Below, piece by piece: positions 31,324 to 44,989 of a DNA stretch of 64,000 nt (positions within the stretch are counted from its first letter, which is position 1; every line of letters starts with the position of its first letter). Both the position numbers and the translations under genes were made by a program. The notes under the pieces were generated by a model. The model was not told the origin of the DNA. It was given only the letters and a program-made list of their open reading frames with translations, and searched no databases. The stretch spans positions 434,001-498,000 of the forward strand of contig JAZKJV010011606.1 of assembly GCA_037367405.1 (NCBI GenBank), written 5' to 3'. Source of the DNA: Ottelia alismoides. Its lineage: Eukaryota > Streptophyta > Magnoliopsida > Alismatales > Hydrocharitaceae.

Positions 31324-33780
31324 ATGATTTATGGCATGAAAGAACTTTATAACCTCCAATGCAATCAGATTATCTGTCACAAAACCGCCGTTCTTGATGA
31401 TGATAATTATTCTTGCTGAGACTAATTGCTAAAAAGTAGAATTCAACAATTTCCAAATGAAAGAGATCGAGAAAAATGCAAAGGTGATGAGCGTCTTATA
31501 CTACACACTTTCATGTAAATCATTCACCGCTAATTACCCATGCAAGACAACACATGAGATTTTGAAGACTTTTAAAATTGCTTACGAAAAAAGGTAAATG
31601 ATTCTATAATTATAATGCTATACAAAGAATACAAGAAATTTCAAATGCACAAAAGAGAAAGTATAAAGGAAATGCAACTTGCATCCAAAACCGAGACCAT
31701 CTTTGACAATTCTTCTTTCAATGAGAGTAATGAAGACAAGGATGTTCATATTCTTCCAATGTGATTCAAGAAATTCCCGAGCAACACGAAGAACTTAAGA
31801 AACACGAGAGACAAAAAGAAAGATCTTTTGATTTGTTATCAATAATAAAATAAGCGTCATATAAGAAAATAATGCCCACAATTAAACAAGCCAAGTGGAC
31901 AAGGAAAAGAGGAAAGAAGTTCAACAAAAAAAACATTAAGAAGAAATCCTTTAATCATTATCTCGAGTAACTCCAACTTAATTCTAGATGACACTGCATG
32001 CTTCAATCTGATATCAATAAAAAAGAGGCAAGTGACTCGTTCTAGAATTTTTATCACTTGTGTCTTTCTTAATTTCTGCAATATCAATGCCCTTTTCTTT
32101 TTTGTAATATCAATTGTGCCCCTATGTTCTAACAAAACGTACAATTATGCCCTATTGTAACATCAGTTATGCACATACTTTACCTTAACAAAAGGGTAGA
32201 ACTGTAAATTTTGTAAGGAAGGGGCAATATTGATATTGCAAAAGGGGAGGGGTACAACTGATATTGCAGAAGTTAGGAAAGACATAAGTGATAAAAAAAC
32301 CCCTCATTTTATGGTCACTTGCTCGATTTTTTAATGAGTTATCTACATTGTATATGAAATAAGAAATAAAATAAGGATAACAAAATAATCGTGAGAACCT
32401 CTTTAGAGAAATTCTTCTAACAAGTCAAACTCTTTAACCCATTTTTTTTTGAAAATGGAGGCTATATTTTAAAATACTATAAAACTAGCAACAACTTAGT
32501 AAAATTTGCAAAAGGAAAGATAATTTCGAAAAATAGTTGGGATTAAATAGACTTTCCACTTTAAAATACGGAGTAGTTTAAACAAATTCTTTTCATGCAT
32601 CATATTCTTAGTGAAATAAAATGAAGCAAGGTAGAAACAAGACTAATAAGGGATGATGTTGGATATTAGATTCATCCACTCTAATAATTTTTTGAGTTCT
32701 TTTTCTAATGAAACATATAGAAATGGCCTTTTATATCTTTTTATGTTGTGTCTGCATGGATAAACCTACCATTTAAAACCAATTAATCTTGAATTAAATA
32801 TATATTAGAAAATATTGAAAAACAAACAAAACAAGAAGAATGTACTTTTTCAGACTAGAAGAACATACTTTTTCAGATCGGAAAAAATATAGTTCACATG
32901 CACATAATAACATGTATACATGCTTCACAAACTTCATTGATTTTTAATAAATTCATGTTAAATCCAAACAATATGAAACAAACTTCTGTTGTATATATAT
33001 AACTAATCAATATCTAGAAAAATTCTAAAATATATTAACATGTATACATGGCAAGTAAATCCAAACCTATATGCTTGGATTTAAAGTTGAATATCTTTCA
33101 CATTCAGAGTTATGAAACCCTACTCACCTTTTGAATATTACATTCTTATATATCTTAAAAACAAGAACAATTTTAACAGAATCAGAGTTCATATTCGAAT
33201 TTAGGCCATTATCGTGTATAACGTATATTATAGATGTGTATTCAGAACCTTGATATATCAAGTACAAAATACCCTTTTAAATTCATATTGCTTTTAGTTC
33301 TTTAATTTGAAATGTAACTAGTAATAAAATATAAAAAATCTAAAAAAAATAAAAATAAACCCTGAACGACCGAAACGATCAATCTATGTATATCTCTGTT
33401 TCACATATAATATCATCTTTATATTTTATTTCTAATTTTTCTCATGTTTTAAAAATTGAAAAAATCTAGATATATATATATGTAAATAATATAGTAGCAT
33501 TATATTAGAATACAATATATAGAGTATTAAGAAGAAAATCAAGAAAACAAATACAAAACCCTTAAAAACATGCATTTGACCTAAAAAAGACTTACAAAAA
33601 TACATACGTATATGTATATATTACATCTCCTACTTTCAAGTTCTTCATGAAGATTGGAGATCTCATCGAGATATGTATCTTTTATGTTGAGTACTTTTTA
33701 TTTGGGTACATTTATTATTTTATTTTTATCTTATTTCTAACTTTTATGTTTCGTCTTATCTTGGCATGTGTTTGGTCATC
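31324..33780. other. AT-rich intergenic sequence
   Basis: Very AT-rich with no gene recognised. Apart from the inverted-repeat element at 32048-32299, I see only short AT repeats and scattered local similarities. Confidence 0.4.
32048..32299. mobile_element. Inverted-repeat MITE with TTTTTATCACTTGTG ends
   Basis: A 252-bp stretch whose ends are inverted over about 45 bases: TTTTTATCACTTGTGTCTTT at left and the complement of TTTTTTATCACTTATGTC at right. Internal motifs include TGCAATATCAATG and AATTGTGCCCCTATG. Similar motifs form the ends of the larger element at 55148-57043, so the two are probably related. No clear target duplication or coding capacity. Confidence 0.6.
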
Positions 33781-34340
33781 CTAGTCTCCCCTCGTTAGCT
33801 GTTAATTCATTCCTCCACTTCGTGCCCATTCATTCTCACTCTCTTGCGCCCCTGCCTCGTCAGATGTTAACGTTGACCTGAGTCAGCACTGCCTTTGGCG
33901 TTGTCCAATATAGGTCTTTCCTTGCTTGCGTGGTGCTAGACAATGCACTCATTGGTCCACTTCCTCACCCCCTTCCCTCGTTGACTCAAGTCACTTTGTC
34001 CTTCGCACATGCGAGCGCCTGCCACATCTTTCTGCGCTACGCTTGCACCACCTCCATCTGACCCATCTTATCTCCCTTGTCGCTTGGCCTCTGCATCGCC
34101 ACTCCTCTTGCAAATATTTGAACCATGTCCTCCTATCCCGCCTCATTTCTAAACCCCAACGGAGGGAATACATCCACTGTATATACTCTTCTCAACCAAA
34201 TCAAAGCCTTATCCATCATTTCCCAATTCTACATCTTCATATTTGCCTCGCCAGAAGGTGACAGATTCCAGATCCTTTTTGGACGACCACAACCCACGAA
34301 TCTAGGTGGCCAGTGGAAGCTCGGGTCTAGAGTGTTATAA
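33781..34340. other. C-rich unassigned segment with short open frames
   Basis: Overlapping plus-strand frames at 33926-34261 and 34125-34340 encode low-complexity His/Leu/Ser-rich or unrecognised peptides. Composition differs from the AT-rich surroundings, so this may be a fragment of an LTR or a captured sequence. I cannot assign a function. Confidence 0.2.
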
Positions 34341-35632
34341 TGTTACTTGTGAATACCAAACTCCACAGTTCACAACACAACTCTATATAAGGTATAACTT
34401 TTATTGCATCTATCAAAGTCATAGAGTATTACAATGTAGTACATTAAGAATGAAAGTTAACTACCACTGCTAATATAAATTCAAGTCTTGCGTTCTGCTT
34501 AATTCTTCAGCTCCTCACTCCTCCGATGTATCTGCAGCAGAGCAAACCACAGGAACATAAAAAAAATGCTCGTAAGCAAAATAGCTTAGTACGGTATCAA
34601 AAGATAACGAACTTGATAATGATTTGACGTAAATTAAGAAAAGATTGACAGTATAAATAACATAATTTATTAAGAAATTATGAGCACCTTAACATGCATA
34701 TTTTTCATGTGCAAACAACTTGATGATATTAAAATATAGCATTATAATCAAAACATGATTTCTTGCTCAATATTTCATGTATACCTTCATAATTTCATGG
34801 TTCATATTTCATGAATATTTCATATATACCCTCATACTTTCCTTATATGATCAATAGTACCCTCATATTTATATAGGGTCTATTTTACTTACCATTGGTA
34901 CAGTGGTCAATCAATCACCACGATACATGATGACAACAACTGCTGAGTCAATAGTGGACTTTTTCCACAAGGTTTCATTGGATCCGATACCCCCGAAAGG
35001 TGCTGCCCTTTAGGCCGATAGTGTCCCTTTTGGACCCGACAAATGGACTCTAGAGGTGGCTCCGGCCTTAGCGTAGCACTTAGCTCCAGATGCCGTTATG
35101 GTGTCATTCCTTATTATAGTCTATTTTAGAGTTTTCCTCTCAGGATCATATCTTATCTTGACAATATTTAATTAAAATGAGCCATACATTAAAATTAATA
35201 GACACTTATCATATACATAATATTAAAACGTGAATACCCTTCTTTAATTATGATACAATAATACCCATTGGTCCAATTGTAGTAATCTCTATAACATCTC
35301 TATATCTTATTTTAATACAATATAATCAGTTTTATCATATACACGAAATTTTCCGACTCCTGATGCCAAAAAGGAATAATCATCCTTTCAAGGTCGACGT
35401 TTAACAAGATCAGACATAATCAATATCTAAGCATAATTACCATACCATAATAAAGTATTTGATATGATTAATAATAATAGTAATAACTTAATTGCATGAT
35501 AAGAAAAATAAACCAGAGGAATCTGAAGTGAAGAGTGACCATACACACACACACACATATATATATATATTTGAATTATCTCCCTCTATCTCTCTCTTTT
35601 CCCTCTTTCTCTCTCTCTCTCTCTCTTGCACT
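34341..35632. other. AT-rich intergenic sequence, possible decayed LTR material
   Basis: No gene. The segment 34900-35100 (CCGATACCCCCGAAAGGTGC and neighbouring GC-richer bases) could be retrotransposon-derived, but I found no second copy. A TATATATA and CTCTCT simple-sequence run lies at 35545-35640. Confidence 0.3.
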
Positions 35633-35641
35633 CTCTCCCTC

Positions 35642-36006
35642 GAGTTTTTTCCCACCTTAGGCACAGCCTTGCCCGTAATGCCCACTCAGGGCATGGCAGG
35701 CTGGTTATTCCATGTCAGGGCATTATTCAGCAAATGGTTCGCCGATTGGTGAACTGTTTACCGATTAATCCCTCTGCTATACACTCGGATGGGGGAATTG
35801 GCGTTGATCGGCGAACACGATTCGCCGATCAACCCCTCTGCCTTAGCATTAAACACGCTCGAAAACATGAATATTGGAGTTGATCGGCAAACGGTTCGCC
35901 GATCGGCGAACTGTTTGCTGAATAATGCCCTGACAGGGAATAACCAGACTGCCATGCCCTGAGTGGACACTACAGGCATGGCTGTGCCTAAGGTGGGAAA
36001 AAACTC
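35642..36006. mobile_element. Mutator-like MITE (365 bp)
   Basis: Long inverted arms: GAGTTTTTTCCCACCTTAGG at the left and its complement at the right, continuing with interruptions through GGCATGGC and AGGGCATTATTCAGCAAA. A perfect 9-bp flank, CTCTCCCTC (35633-35641; 36007-36015), fits Mutator-type insertion, though it lies in CT-rich DNA. The core repeats TTCGCCGATC and its complement GATCGGCGAA several times (about 35738-35910). No coding capacity. Confidence 0.8.
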
Positions 36007-36015
36007 CTCTCCCTC

Positions 36016-36789
36016 TCTCGTACTCTCTCCCTCTCCCTCTCGTTTCTTGCCATGATGCATCTTAGGAAGCCTTCCCATCCCTGTTTATAGCAGTTACGAG
36101 TAGATACGTACACTTGCTTCTTGCCATGCAAATGAACACATATACCTCACGTGTCTCATGCATGCAAGTCTAGTGCATGCAAGTAAACACATCCAGCCTC
36201 TACTCACGTACATATCCTATCATTACAAATTTTTTATTTGTTGTAGACGTTGTCCCTTTTCATATCTATCCCATTTTATTATTATTTTATAGAAATTTAT
36301 GATAGTATGTCTTGGTCAATAAGTTATTACACAAGCGGGGCAAGGTTTGTGAGCACAATCCGTGGATTGAAGCTCCACTTTGCAGGGATCTCCTCCTTAC
36401 CGAGCTTAACACTTAACAAAATAGGTAATTCCAAATCCTAGGTAATTCCTTCGTATTCTTCTTTTCCCTTCAGTCTTGCTTCTCCTTCTTCTGCGATTCC
36501 TTCTCGCTTCTTCTTCTACTACCTCATGAAACCACTCACTGTGATGCCCGTCCATCGGATCCGGGATACCGGTCTACATAACACTCGTAGCATCATATTT
36601 GCTAGAGATCGCATTAGGTTATTGAAATTCAGGGAAATTTTTTCGCGTTTAGTTTTCGAATGACATTCACATTTAAATAATAAGCCATAGAATAAATAAT
36701 GTGCCACCAATTTATTTTACGTAAATTTTCATATAATTTAACATGTAATAACCGAAAATGCATTATGTACATGAATCCCAAATTTTAGC
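36016..36789. other. Intergenic sequence
   Basis: AT-rich with no gene recognised. TGTGATGCCCGTCC at 36540 looks like the start of a plant Gypsy LTR, but no partner was found. Confidence 0.25.
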
Positions 36790-36980
36790 GGGGTCATTGC
36801 TGAACTCCCCCGGCTACGAGGAGAAGCTTGGTGGGGTGGAGCCACCGCATACCTGGCCGACATCAGCCAGGAGTCTCACCGGGAGCGTAGGTCGTATTCG
36901 CTCGATCATCTCACCTGCCCTTGTCACAGGGAGGTGGAAGAGGGCTAGGCCTAGCCCCTCATAAAGGCGAACGGGGTGTA

Positions 36981-39565
36981 TGTTGTACATGCGAGCCCAC
37001 GGCGAGCCATTATGCAATAAATGTTATTGCACTTATCATTCCCTGATCTGAAATGAAGAATAAATAATTTGCATAATAGGTCCCTCTGTACAATTAGGGT
37101 TATGTACCATGGCCATCTTAATGATCATACAGCTGTTGATTCATTAATTGAATCATAGAGGCTGGTGTTGGAATGAACATCTAAAGAGTTAGATAGAGGA
37201 CTCATCAAGCACCGTCAAATGATTACTAAGAGATGATCTCCAGCCTGAGTAGGAGATGGCAATCTTTTCTCACATAGGATGATATCCGACCGACCTCTTG
37301 ATGCAGGTCCTCTACATGGGAATAGTGATTCGGAGGTGTCAGATTAGTTAGATCAAAGGATTGACTTAACGAGATCGAGATAACCTAAGTCCTATGTTAG
37401 ATGCTGTCACAGCATAGGCACACATCCTCTGACCGGAGACAGATGTGTTACTATATGTCTGAGTGTGTACATTTGGCATACCAGTAGGTTGATGACCTAA
37501 CCAAGGTCTATACACCGGCGAGCTGGTGTGCATATAAGGGCATATGAGTAATACGATCTCTCAAAGGGATCATATAGGTTCACTTATGAACCGGAAGACA
37601 TGAGCTCACTCATGAGGTATTGGGAATCGATCAAATTCCATGCATGATCGTCGTGCTTTGGAAGCATGACAAGAATTTGAAGGTATGATATATGCTTTGG
37701 GAAAGCATATGAACGATACCAAATCCCAATGACCAAGATTGAGAAACTTTGTGATCAAACCCTGAAGAAGACAGTGTAAAATTGATCTTCATCTTCAGGT
37801 TGATCATTGGTCTTCCAGCATGCAGGATGTGCAGGTATTGGGAATACCTGAGGGTGATGTGATCATAAACGATTGTATAACCATGACGCTTCCAGTCCGA
37901 GGGAGTGATGAACAAGGTCTGGATTTTACTGACTCCTCTCAATAGAGAAGTAACTTGATCTTAGTCCAAGTGTTGGACATTGATCTGAATGTGATTCAGA
38001 TGCAATAAGAAGATTAAATATACGTACTTGATTTAATCAAGCATTTGTGGGAGGTCCGTTAGATCTGGATTTGAGATGAGATCTCAACATCCAAGTCACT
38101 ATACGTGGATCAATACAATCACCCTGTCCTTATCTCCAAGTATCTGCGGAGAAAGCACATTATTCTTGAAGGAGTTCAAGAATAATTCGTATGATGAATT
38201 TAGTATCCAAGCAAGAAGGTCTAGATAATTAAATGAGATTTAATTATCAAGTATAATATGAATAAGATTCATATTGTGAGAATGATTGTCCAAGATAATT
38301 AAATGATATTTAATTATCACGTATAATATGAATGAGATTCATATAGTGAGAATGATTATCCAAGATAATTAAATGAGATTTAATTATCAAGGGTAAGCAG
38401 AGCATGGATAGTGATATACAGAACATCTGTGTATATTATAAATGGGATTTATAATATATTAGAGAGAGAGAGAGAAATATTGTAAATATCATTTGTTAAT
38501 TATTAATGTGGATTGGATTCACATAAACTAATTAATTGGAAATGTAATTTACAAATTAGTTTGGGATGTGAATATGATTCACATATTTTTCAATTGCATG
38601 ATTGAAATATTCACAAATTAATTTGGAATTAATTTGGTAGATATTATTGCAATAATAATTATTGCAATTAATCAAAAAATAATGAGATAAAATAAAAGGA
38701 GACAAAATACCACCAAATTACAAGGTGGCGTCACCTATGACTTAGTCATAGGTGACGCCCCCTATAATCAAGGGTAGTTTGTTGCCTCTCTTTATTTGTT
38801 ATCATATTATCTCTTAGTAATTAATTTATGTTAATTAAATTTTGTTGATAATAATTCAACATATATTTAATTTAATATAAATTAATGTTGTTGGTTTTTA
38901 ACCAACAACAATCGTAGCCGTTGGATGGCTCTTGGATGACAATAGCCATTGGATCCATAAGAGCCATGGATTGAGATCCATTGGATTCCAAACTAGTATA
39001 TAAGGAGGGCGACCCTAGCCCTTGAAGGGTACACCAAGTAGACGCCTACTCTACTTCTCTCTCTCCCTCTCATTCCCATCCTCTATCTCTCCCTCTCCAT
39101 AAGGTGGCCGACCACCTTTGTTGAGAAAAGAAGGAAGTTCTCACCTTCGCCATCGACTACTCGAGGATCTCCTTCTTCTTTGGGGCTAATTGCTCTAGAG
39201 GAAAACGATGGATTTCGTTGGACGAAATCAGAAGATTCGAGGCTTGGATCTTCGTCGAGGATTGCGGGAGTCACGCGTCTCATCATCGCGCCCGCAAGTG
39301 CTGTCTCCGTGGATCGGACTTGAGACAGGAGGATCTCTTGCTTTAGAGATCTCGTGATCGCAACCACGCTTCGAGAGGTATTTCTAATACTTTGTGGTTT
39401 GAGAAACGATCCAAGAAATGTTCTTGTGATCATGTGGTTTCATCACATGTTTTAAAATTTTTAAATTCCGCTGCACCTTGCGACTTGTGCGACTAGTCGC
39501 CCCGCTCGCATGAGATGCGATCCTCACGCTTCCATGATGCGCTTGAGGATTCTCAATATCCTTCA
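36981..39565 (+). repeat. 5' LTR of the long-LTR Copia
   Basis: 2,585 bp, TG...CA ended. It is about 340 bp longer than the other LTR because of a segment at about 38585-38900 that the 3' LTR lacks. That segment includes a perfect hairpin at 38727-38759 (15-bp arms GGCGTCACCTATGAC). CTCTC-rich DNA at 39050-39100 follows a probable promoter (TATATAAGGAG at 38997). Confidence 0.9.
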
Positions 39566-40799
39566 AGTGGTATCAGAGCCAGGTTGGAAAAGGTTTTGAA
39601 TACGATCCGTGAACCTAGGATGACTTGGGTTTGAAAGGATTACGAAAGTTTTATCGCATTTTAATTTTCGCACCTCTGTCTAATTGGATTTTTTCGGCAC
39701 TGTTTAAATTGTTTAAACATGAAATATTCAATTGGATTTTGTTTCTCATTAAATAAGGAAACCATAAGATCTGAGTTTACTAAATTTGAATTTAATTTGC
39801 TCAAGATATGGCCTTTTGAATATGCATGTATTCACAGTTGCGGGAACTGCAGAACAGAACATGATTAATTTGTTAATTACGGTTTTTGTTGCACCTCAAA
39901 ATGCATGAAATATCACTTAGGTTCTATTGTAAATCAAGTTGGCAATCTTAAGGCACTAATTTTGCAAATTTTGGATTTAAATTGATCAAGATAAGTTAAT
40001 TTTAGTGATTGGGGGTCACTGCTGGAAATTGACAAATTTGATCATGAACCTTGTGATAGTCATTCAAATTAATTTGATGAAAATTAATTTTTAATTTTCT
40101 GAAATGTTTATTGATAATTATTTGTGAAATATTTAGAGTTGATAGTCGTTTCATTGAATGACTTCCCACTAACCATATTGATAAGATAGTTGATCATTGG
40201 TTAATATGAAAACATCAACAAACATCGTTTGCATACAAAATCCTAGGTCGTCCTACAATAGTTGTAGGACAACTTTTACATGCAAAACTCTATTGCTTGA
40301 ATAGGATTGGGGATTTGTTTAGAAAATCTCCTTATAATATAATCAAAATTGTTTTGATGTATATTATATGGTATAATTTCGGTTGAAAGACCGATGAGCA
40401 TCTCAAAGTATATGATGATCTATCTGGCATTATCCTTTCCTGAGGTGGATATGGTGTCTAGTCGGAGATCGCTGGGGTAGCGGGTTGCAACTTATGTGGT
40501 CCGTCCCACTCTCGCCGGTACTGGCCATGACAGCGGGTAGGGACTGGATAATGTCGGAGAAATCAAAGTGTATTTTCTAATTATTAAAATTCAAAATAAT
40601 ACGTACTTTGAGATTATACCTACTATTCAAGTAAAATTCAAAGTTTATTGATTGATAATTAGATTGATAATTAATTTAATGTGATTAAATTGATTATATC
40701 CAATTAAAGCACTCTATTATGAATAGATGTGCATTTCCCTTAGAAGAATTAGTTATGTGAATATGATTCACAATAATTAATTACAATTTGAATAAGAGG

Positions 40800-43700
40800 T
40801 GGAGGATCACATAAGTGACATCCATGGTCTCCCGTCAAGGCAAAGAATTTCGTCGCCAAAAGTTGTATATAGGAGACGCTTGTCCGAAGTGACAGATCCT
40901 ATACACAATTATTTGGATCGGGTTCTTTGCTTCTCGAAAGAATAAGGTCGTATACGTAGTGACCCCAATATCGGGTCCTCATATTATTGGGGCGATATTG
41001 GATTGCGTATAGCGAGTATTAAGCATGTTGATGGTTGGTTCAATTAATGACGGGTCAACATCATCTTAGGGGTGGTGGGCCCAGGTATTAAAGACCGAAT
41101 TGGGAGATGCAAGTTGGACTTGCAAGGCGGAATGTGTTCCCGCTTCTTTTTATCGGAGTCGCAGGTTCTCATATTATTGGGATGTGACGAAGATAGGAAA
41201 GGAGATCCCAGATCTTGCTAGAGATATAATGGTAAGAATATCTCTTACATTGAAAGTGATTAAGGGAATGAACTTTCATTGTTGACAAGGCAAGACAACT
41301 TTGATATAAAAATTCCTAAATCAAAGAAAAATATGTATATATATAATATACCCTTATGCAAATTTCTTATTTCAGATAATTCTTTATAAAACCCACTCAA
41401 TGTTATACTCAATAATAACCAGTAAAATATCATGGATTGGACTCATGATCCAGATATTGTACTTGCAATTGGACACATAATGTATGTGGTTGCAAAGTGC
41501 AAGTTTCCTCAAACATAATGAGGAATGATAATTAAATAAGACAATAAGACACCACCTTAGGGTTTATATTTATATATAGTGATCTTTCATCGAGTGTACT
41601 TTGGAAGTGACATGTCGACGATGATCGTAATTGTCAAATAATCCTTATAAAGTTCTAAGAAGATGGTCTGGCATACATATGTGCTCTAGACATTTAATCA
41701 TGAATGACATGGTTCTCTGCATTATGCAGAATGGTAGCTCGAAAGAGATGATGTATTCAAAATGTTTAAATACCTACCTGAACCTAAGTCTCTAAGGGTT
41801 AAAATGTATGTGGATGTGGTGAGTGTCATCACTCTACTATCTATACTCAAGTCATTCATGAAGCTTCATAATAATCTTTTTGTATGAATTTAATGAAGCA
41901 TGTATAAATGTTGAAGTGCTCTTGTATTGAAATCTTTTGAATTCAACATAAGAGATTCTTTGTCTTGAATAATGGTTGTTTATAGATGAAGAGAGCACAG
42001 TGGAAGCGTGGGTCGGACTCATGTGAGAAGGAAAATCAAAGAGTTGATTGTACTTCTGTGACTTCCATATGACATCCAAAGAGTTGGATGAATGCCTATA
42101 CTGCAATAAGTTGATGTGTTGATAGTATGACTATCAAGTCTGTCTAAAAATCCTTAGTGAAGGACTCAGATAGAGCATCAGAATAATCTATATATAATCA
42201 TTGACTTTGACTTACTTATTTCATAAGATAAAGTCGGATAACTGTATCCCAATCTTCTAATGACACTTGCAATTGGTTGCATATATATATTAGAAGATTA
42301 TAAATTTGATCTTAAGTTTTAATAGTCATCTACATGGATATTGATGTAATTGTTGCATCAATCTCTGTTGAATAGATGGACTTCATATTCTCACTGGGAG
42401 AGCCCTTAGTCTTAGAGAATGTCTCTATGACCTAGATATTAGAATACACTCATTGTTTGTTTCTAAATGTTGGAAATAAACATGAATTCTGGAATAAACC
42501 TATCATATAGAGTTATGATGGATATTCAGATAATATTCTAGCATCTGGTGGACTCTACTAAATTAGAAATTTAATGAATGATTCATTAAGATTTCTAATA
42601 GTGAAAGTTAAATCTTATAAGATCAATAGGAGGATAACGATCATTTGACAATGAATTAGCATCAAGTTTTGGACATATGCCTGTTGATTTGATCAATAGA
42701 CAAGTAAGAGATGAAACTTTTGAATGTCTAAAATTTCAAATCTTACATACTTATGAATATTGTATTCAAAGTAAGATGTCCAATACACCCTTCTTTTGGG
42801 AAAGGTGTGAGATGTCAAGGTATTCGGGATCTCATACATATTGATGTATGTAGATCATATATATCATAGTAAACATCATGGATATATGATATCTATTGAT
42901 GATTATGTGTGATATGAGATTTCTTCTCTTCACCTGAGAAACCTTTGAAGTGTTCAAAGATTTCACAATTTCGGTTTAGAACCAAATTTGAAGGAAGATT
43001 AAATGAATTTGATCTAACCAAGGTAGCAAGTACCTATTAGATGAATTCAAAGAATATCTTATGAAGATATGAACATCATTTCTATATCATTCCTCCTAAC
43101 ACACTTAAACTCAATGGAGTTGTAGGGAGATACAATTGGATCATATGTGACATGATTTAATTAATGATTAATTTTAGCATAATTATCCCTTAGTTTTTAT
43201 ATATGTGCAGTAGAGACTACAATATATATCCTTAATAAGGTTCCATGCATGGAAGCTGGAATCTAGCAATTGAGAGTGCTACTTCATTAGGAAAATAAAG
43301 GATGGTATTGGATACCTACTTTGTGACCCTGAGATTCTTAAAAGATCTCATCTCTGAGAATGTGATTCTTAGAGGATGACTCTATTGAGAATCAAGACAA
43401 AAATGAAGTGTAGGAACTCATTTGATCTTGAGAAGATAATGAGGCTCCTGAAATCGGAAACTAAAAGGACAATTAAAGATGAAACACTAATACTTCTTTA
43501 AATGAGTTTGAGGATGTATTCAATGTGTCAATTAAGTTTGACAATGATCAGACTTCATGTGATGAAGCTCCTGAGGATCATGACATGGAAAGATGGATAT
43601 TAGCAATAAAGTCTAAAGTAGACTTCATAATGTTTTATATGGACCCTCAAGGATCCACCTATAAGGGTTAGACCCATTAAGGTGCAAATGGATCTTCAAG

Positions 43701-44900
43701 AGAAAGAGGGAACCTGATGAGAAGGTAGAGACCTTCAAAAGCACGGTTCGTAACCATGAGCTACAAACCAGAAGAGAAGACATTGCTTGAAATGATACTT
43801 GCTCTTCGGTAACCATGCTTAAAATCATCAGAATATTGCTAACCTTAGCTACACAACTTGACTATTGCATCTTCAAGATGTAAGTCAAGATTGCATTCCT
43901 CTAAGAACACCTCTCTGAGGATATTCACATGAAGTAGCCCCAGGGCTTCATGATTTGGGAAAGTAAGGTGTGAAAGCTAAAGAAATCCATCTATGGACTC
44001 AAATAATCTTCTTGTTGTTGGAACAAAAGATTTGATGAAATTATAAATGTTATGATTTCAGATGGAATCTTAATGAACCATGTGAAGCTTAGTGGGAGTT
44101 CTATTGTGTTCATCGTGCTAAATGTAGATAATATCCTAATCATTTGGAATGATATAAGGATGATAATAAGTGTTTTATAGACTGGCTAATCCATATCTTG
44201 AAATATGATTTCAAGGATACCTCTTGGATCTTAGTTCTGAAGGTGTTCAGAAGCAAAGAGAAGAGGGTATTGGGACTGTCACATTTGTAGTACCCCTTGG
44301 ACATGTTCCATTTTCTTGGAAATTCCAAGAAAGGCTTCCTTCCCTTAAGATTTGGTACTGACCTATCTAAAGGGATAAGACCTCAAAGAGTTTAGGAAGT
44401 GAATGCTAGAACTGTTTGCACTTGTGCATCAATTACGAAAAGCTAAGTGTGTGTTGGATGTGTACAAAAGCCAGATATCTGCCATGCAGTGGGAGTAGTA
44501 AAGTGTTGCTAATCCAACTATGGAGAGAAAGAACATTTGATTGCAGTAATAACAAAATCTTCATAGATGACAAGATTTTTTGATATAGTGATCTCAAAGT
44601 CATATCTTCAAAAGCTTAAGACTTCATAGATAGAGATCTAAAAAGGTCTTAACTGTGGATACCTTAAGAGATAGTGATCTCCAGTAATAAGGGTATTCTA
44701 ATAAGGATTATGGAAATACTGGTTATAATAATTATTGAGCAATAGTATCAAGGACACTATAACTGCTTTGACTAGATTGAGTATTGGTTGCATTAGATGC
44801 AACATTCGCATTGGATGCGAGCACTGTCACTAAGAGATATGCAAGTGCCGTAAAAGGACTTGGCATAGTCTCTTGGGAACAGAGTGATTGATCAGCATAA
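40800..44900 (+). pseudogene. Decayed Copia gag-pol interior
   Basis: No long open frame survives. Recognisable fragments in order are a GAG-pre-integrase and integrase start near 42660-42900 (LGHxSxDRI-like, then CxxCxxSKMSNTPF-like), RVT_2 pieces near 43580-44160 (KWIFKRKRE-like, LLTIATQLDYCIFKMDVKIAFLN-like, GFM) and RNase H pieces after about 44450 (RPDICHAVGVV-like). All are broken by stops and frameshifts. The decay exceeds that expected from LTR similarity, so the copy was probably mobilised in trans or was already defective. Confidence 0.65.
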
Positions 44901-44989
44901 CTAGCTATTTTCTAAATAGCCTATGATTGTCACATGAGTGTGGGTTTAAATGATTAGCCCATTAATGGCTCTTTGGGCTAGTGGGAGAT

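Noticed and set aside
33926..34340. Possible small host gene
   Set aside because: Overlapping frames give unrecognised, biased peptides with no start context, splice sites or domain.
39568..39580. tRNA-derived sequence
   Set aside because: TGGTATCAGAGCC directly inside an LTR is a retrotransposon primer-binding site, not a tRNA gene; the same applies at 20260-20271 and 51384-51403.
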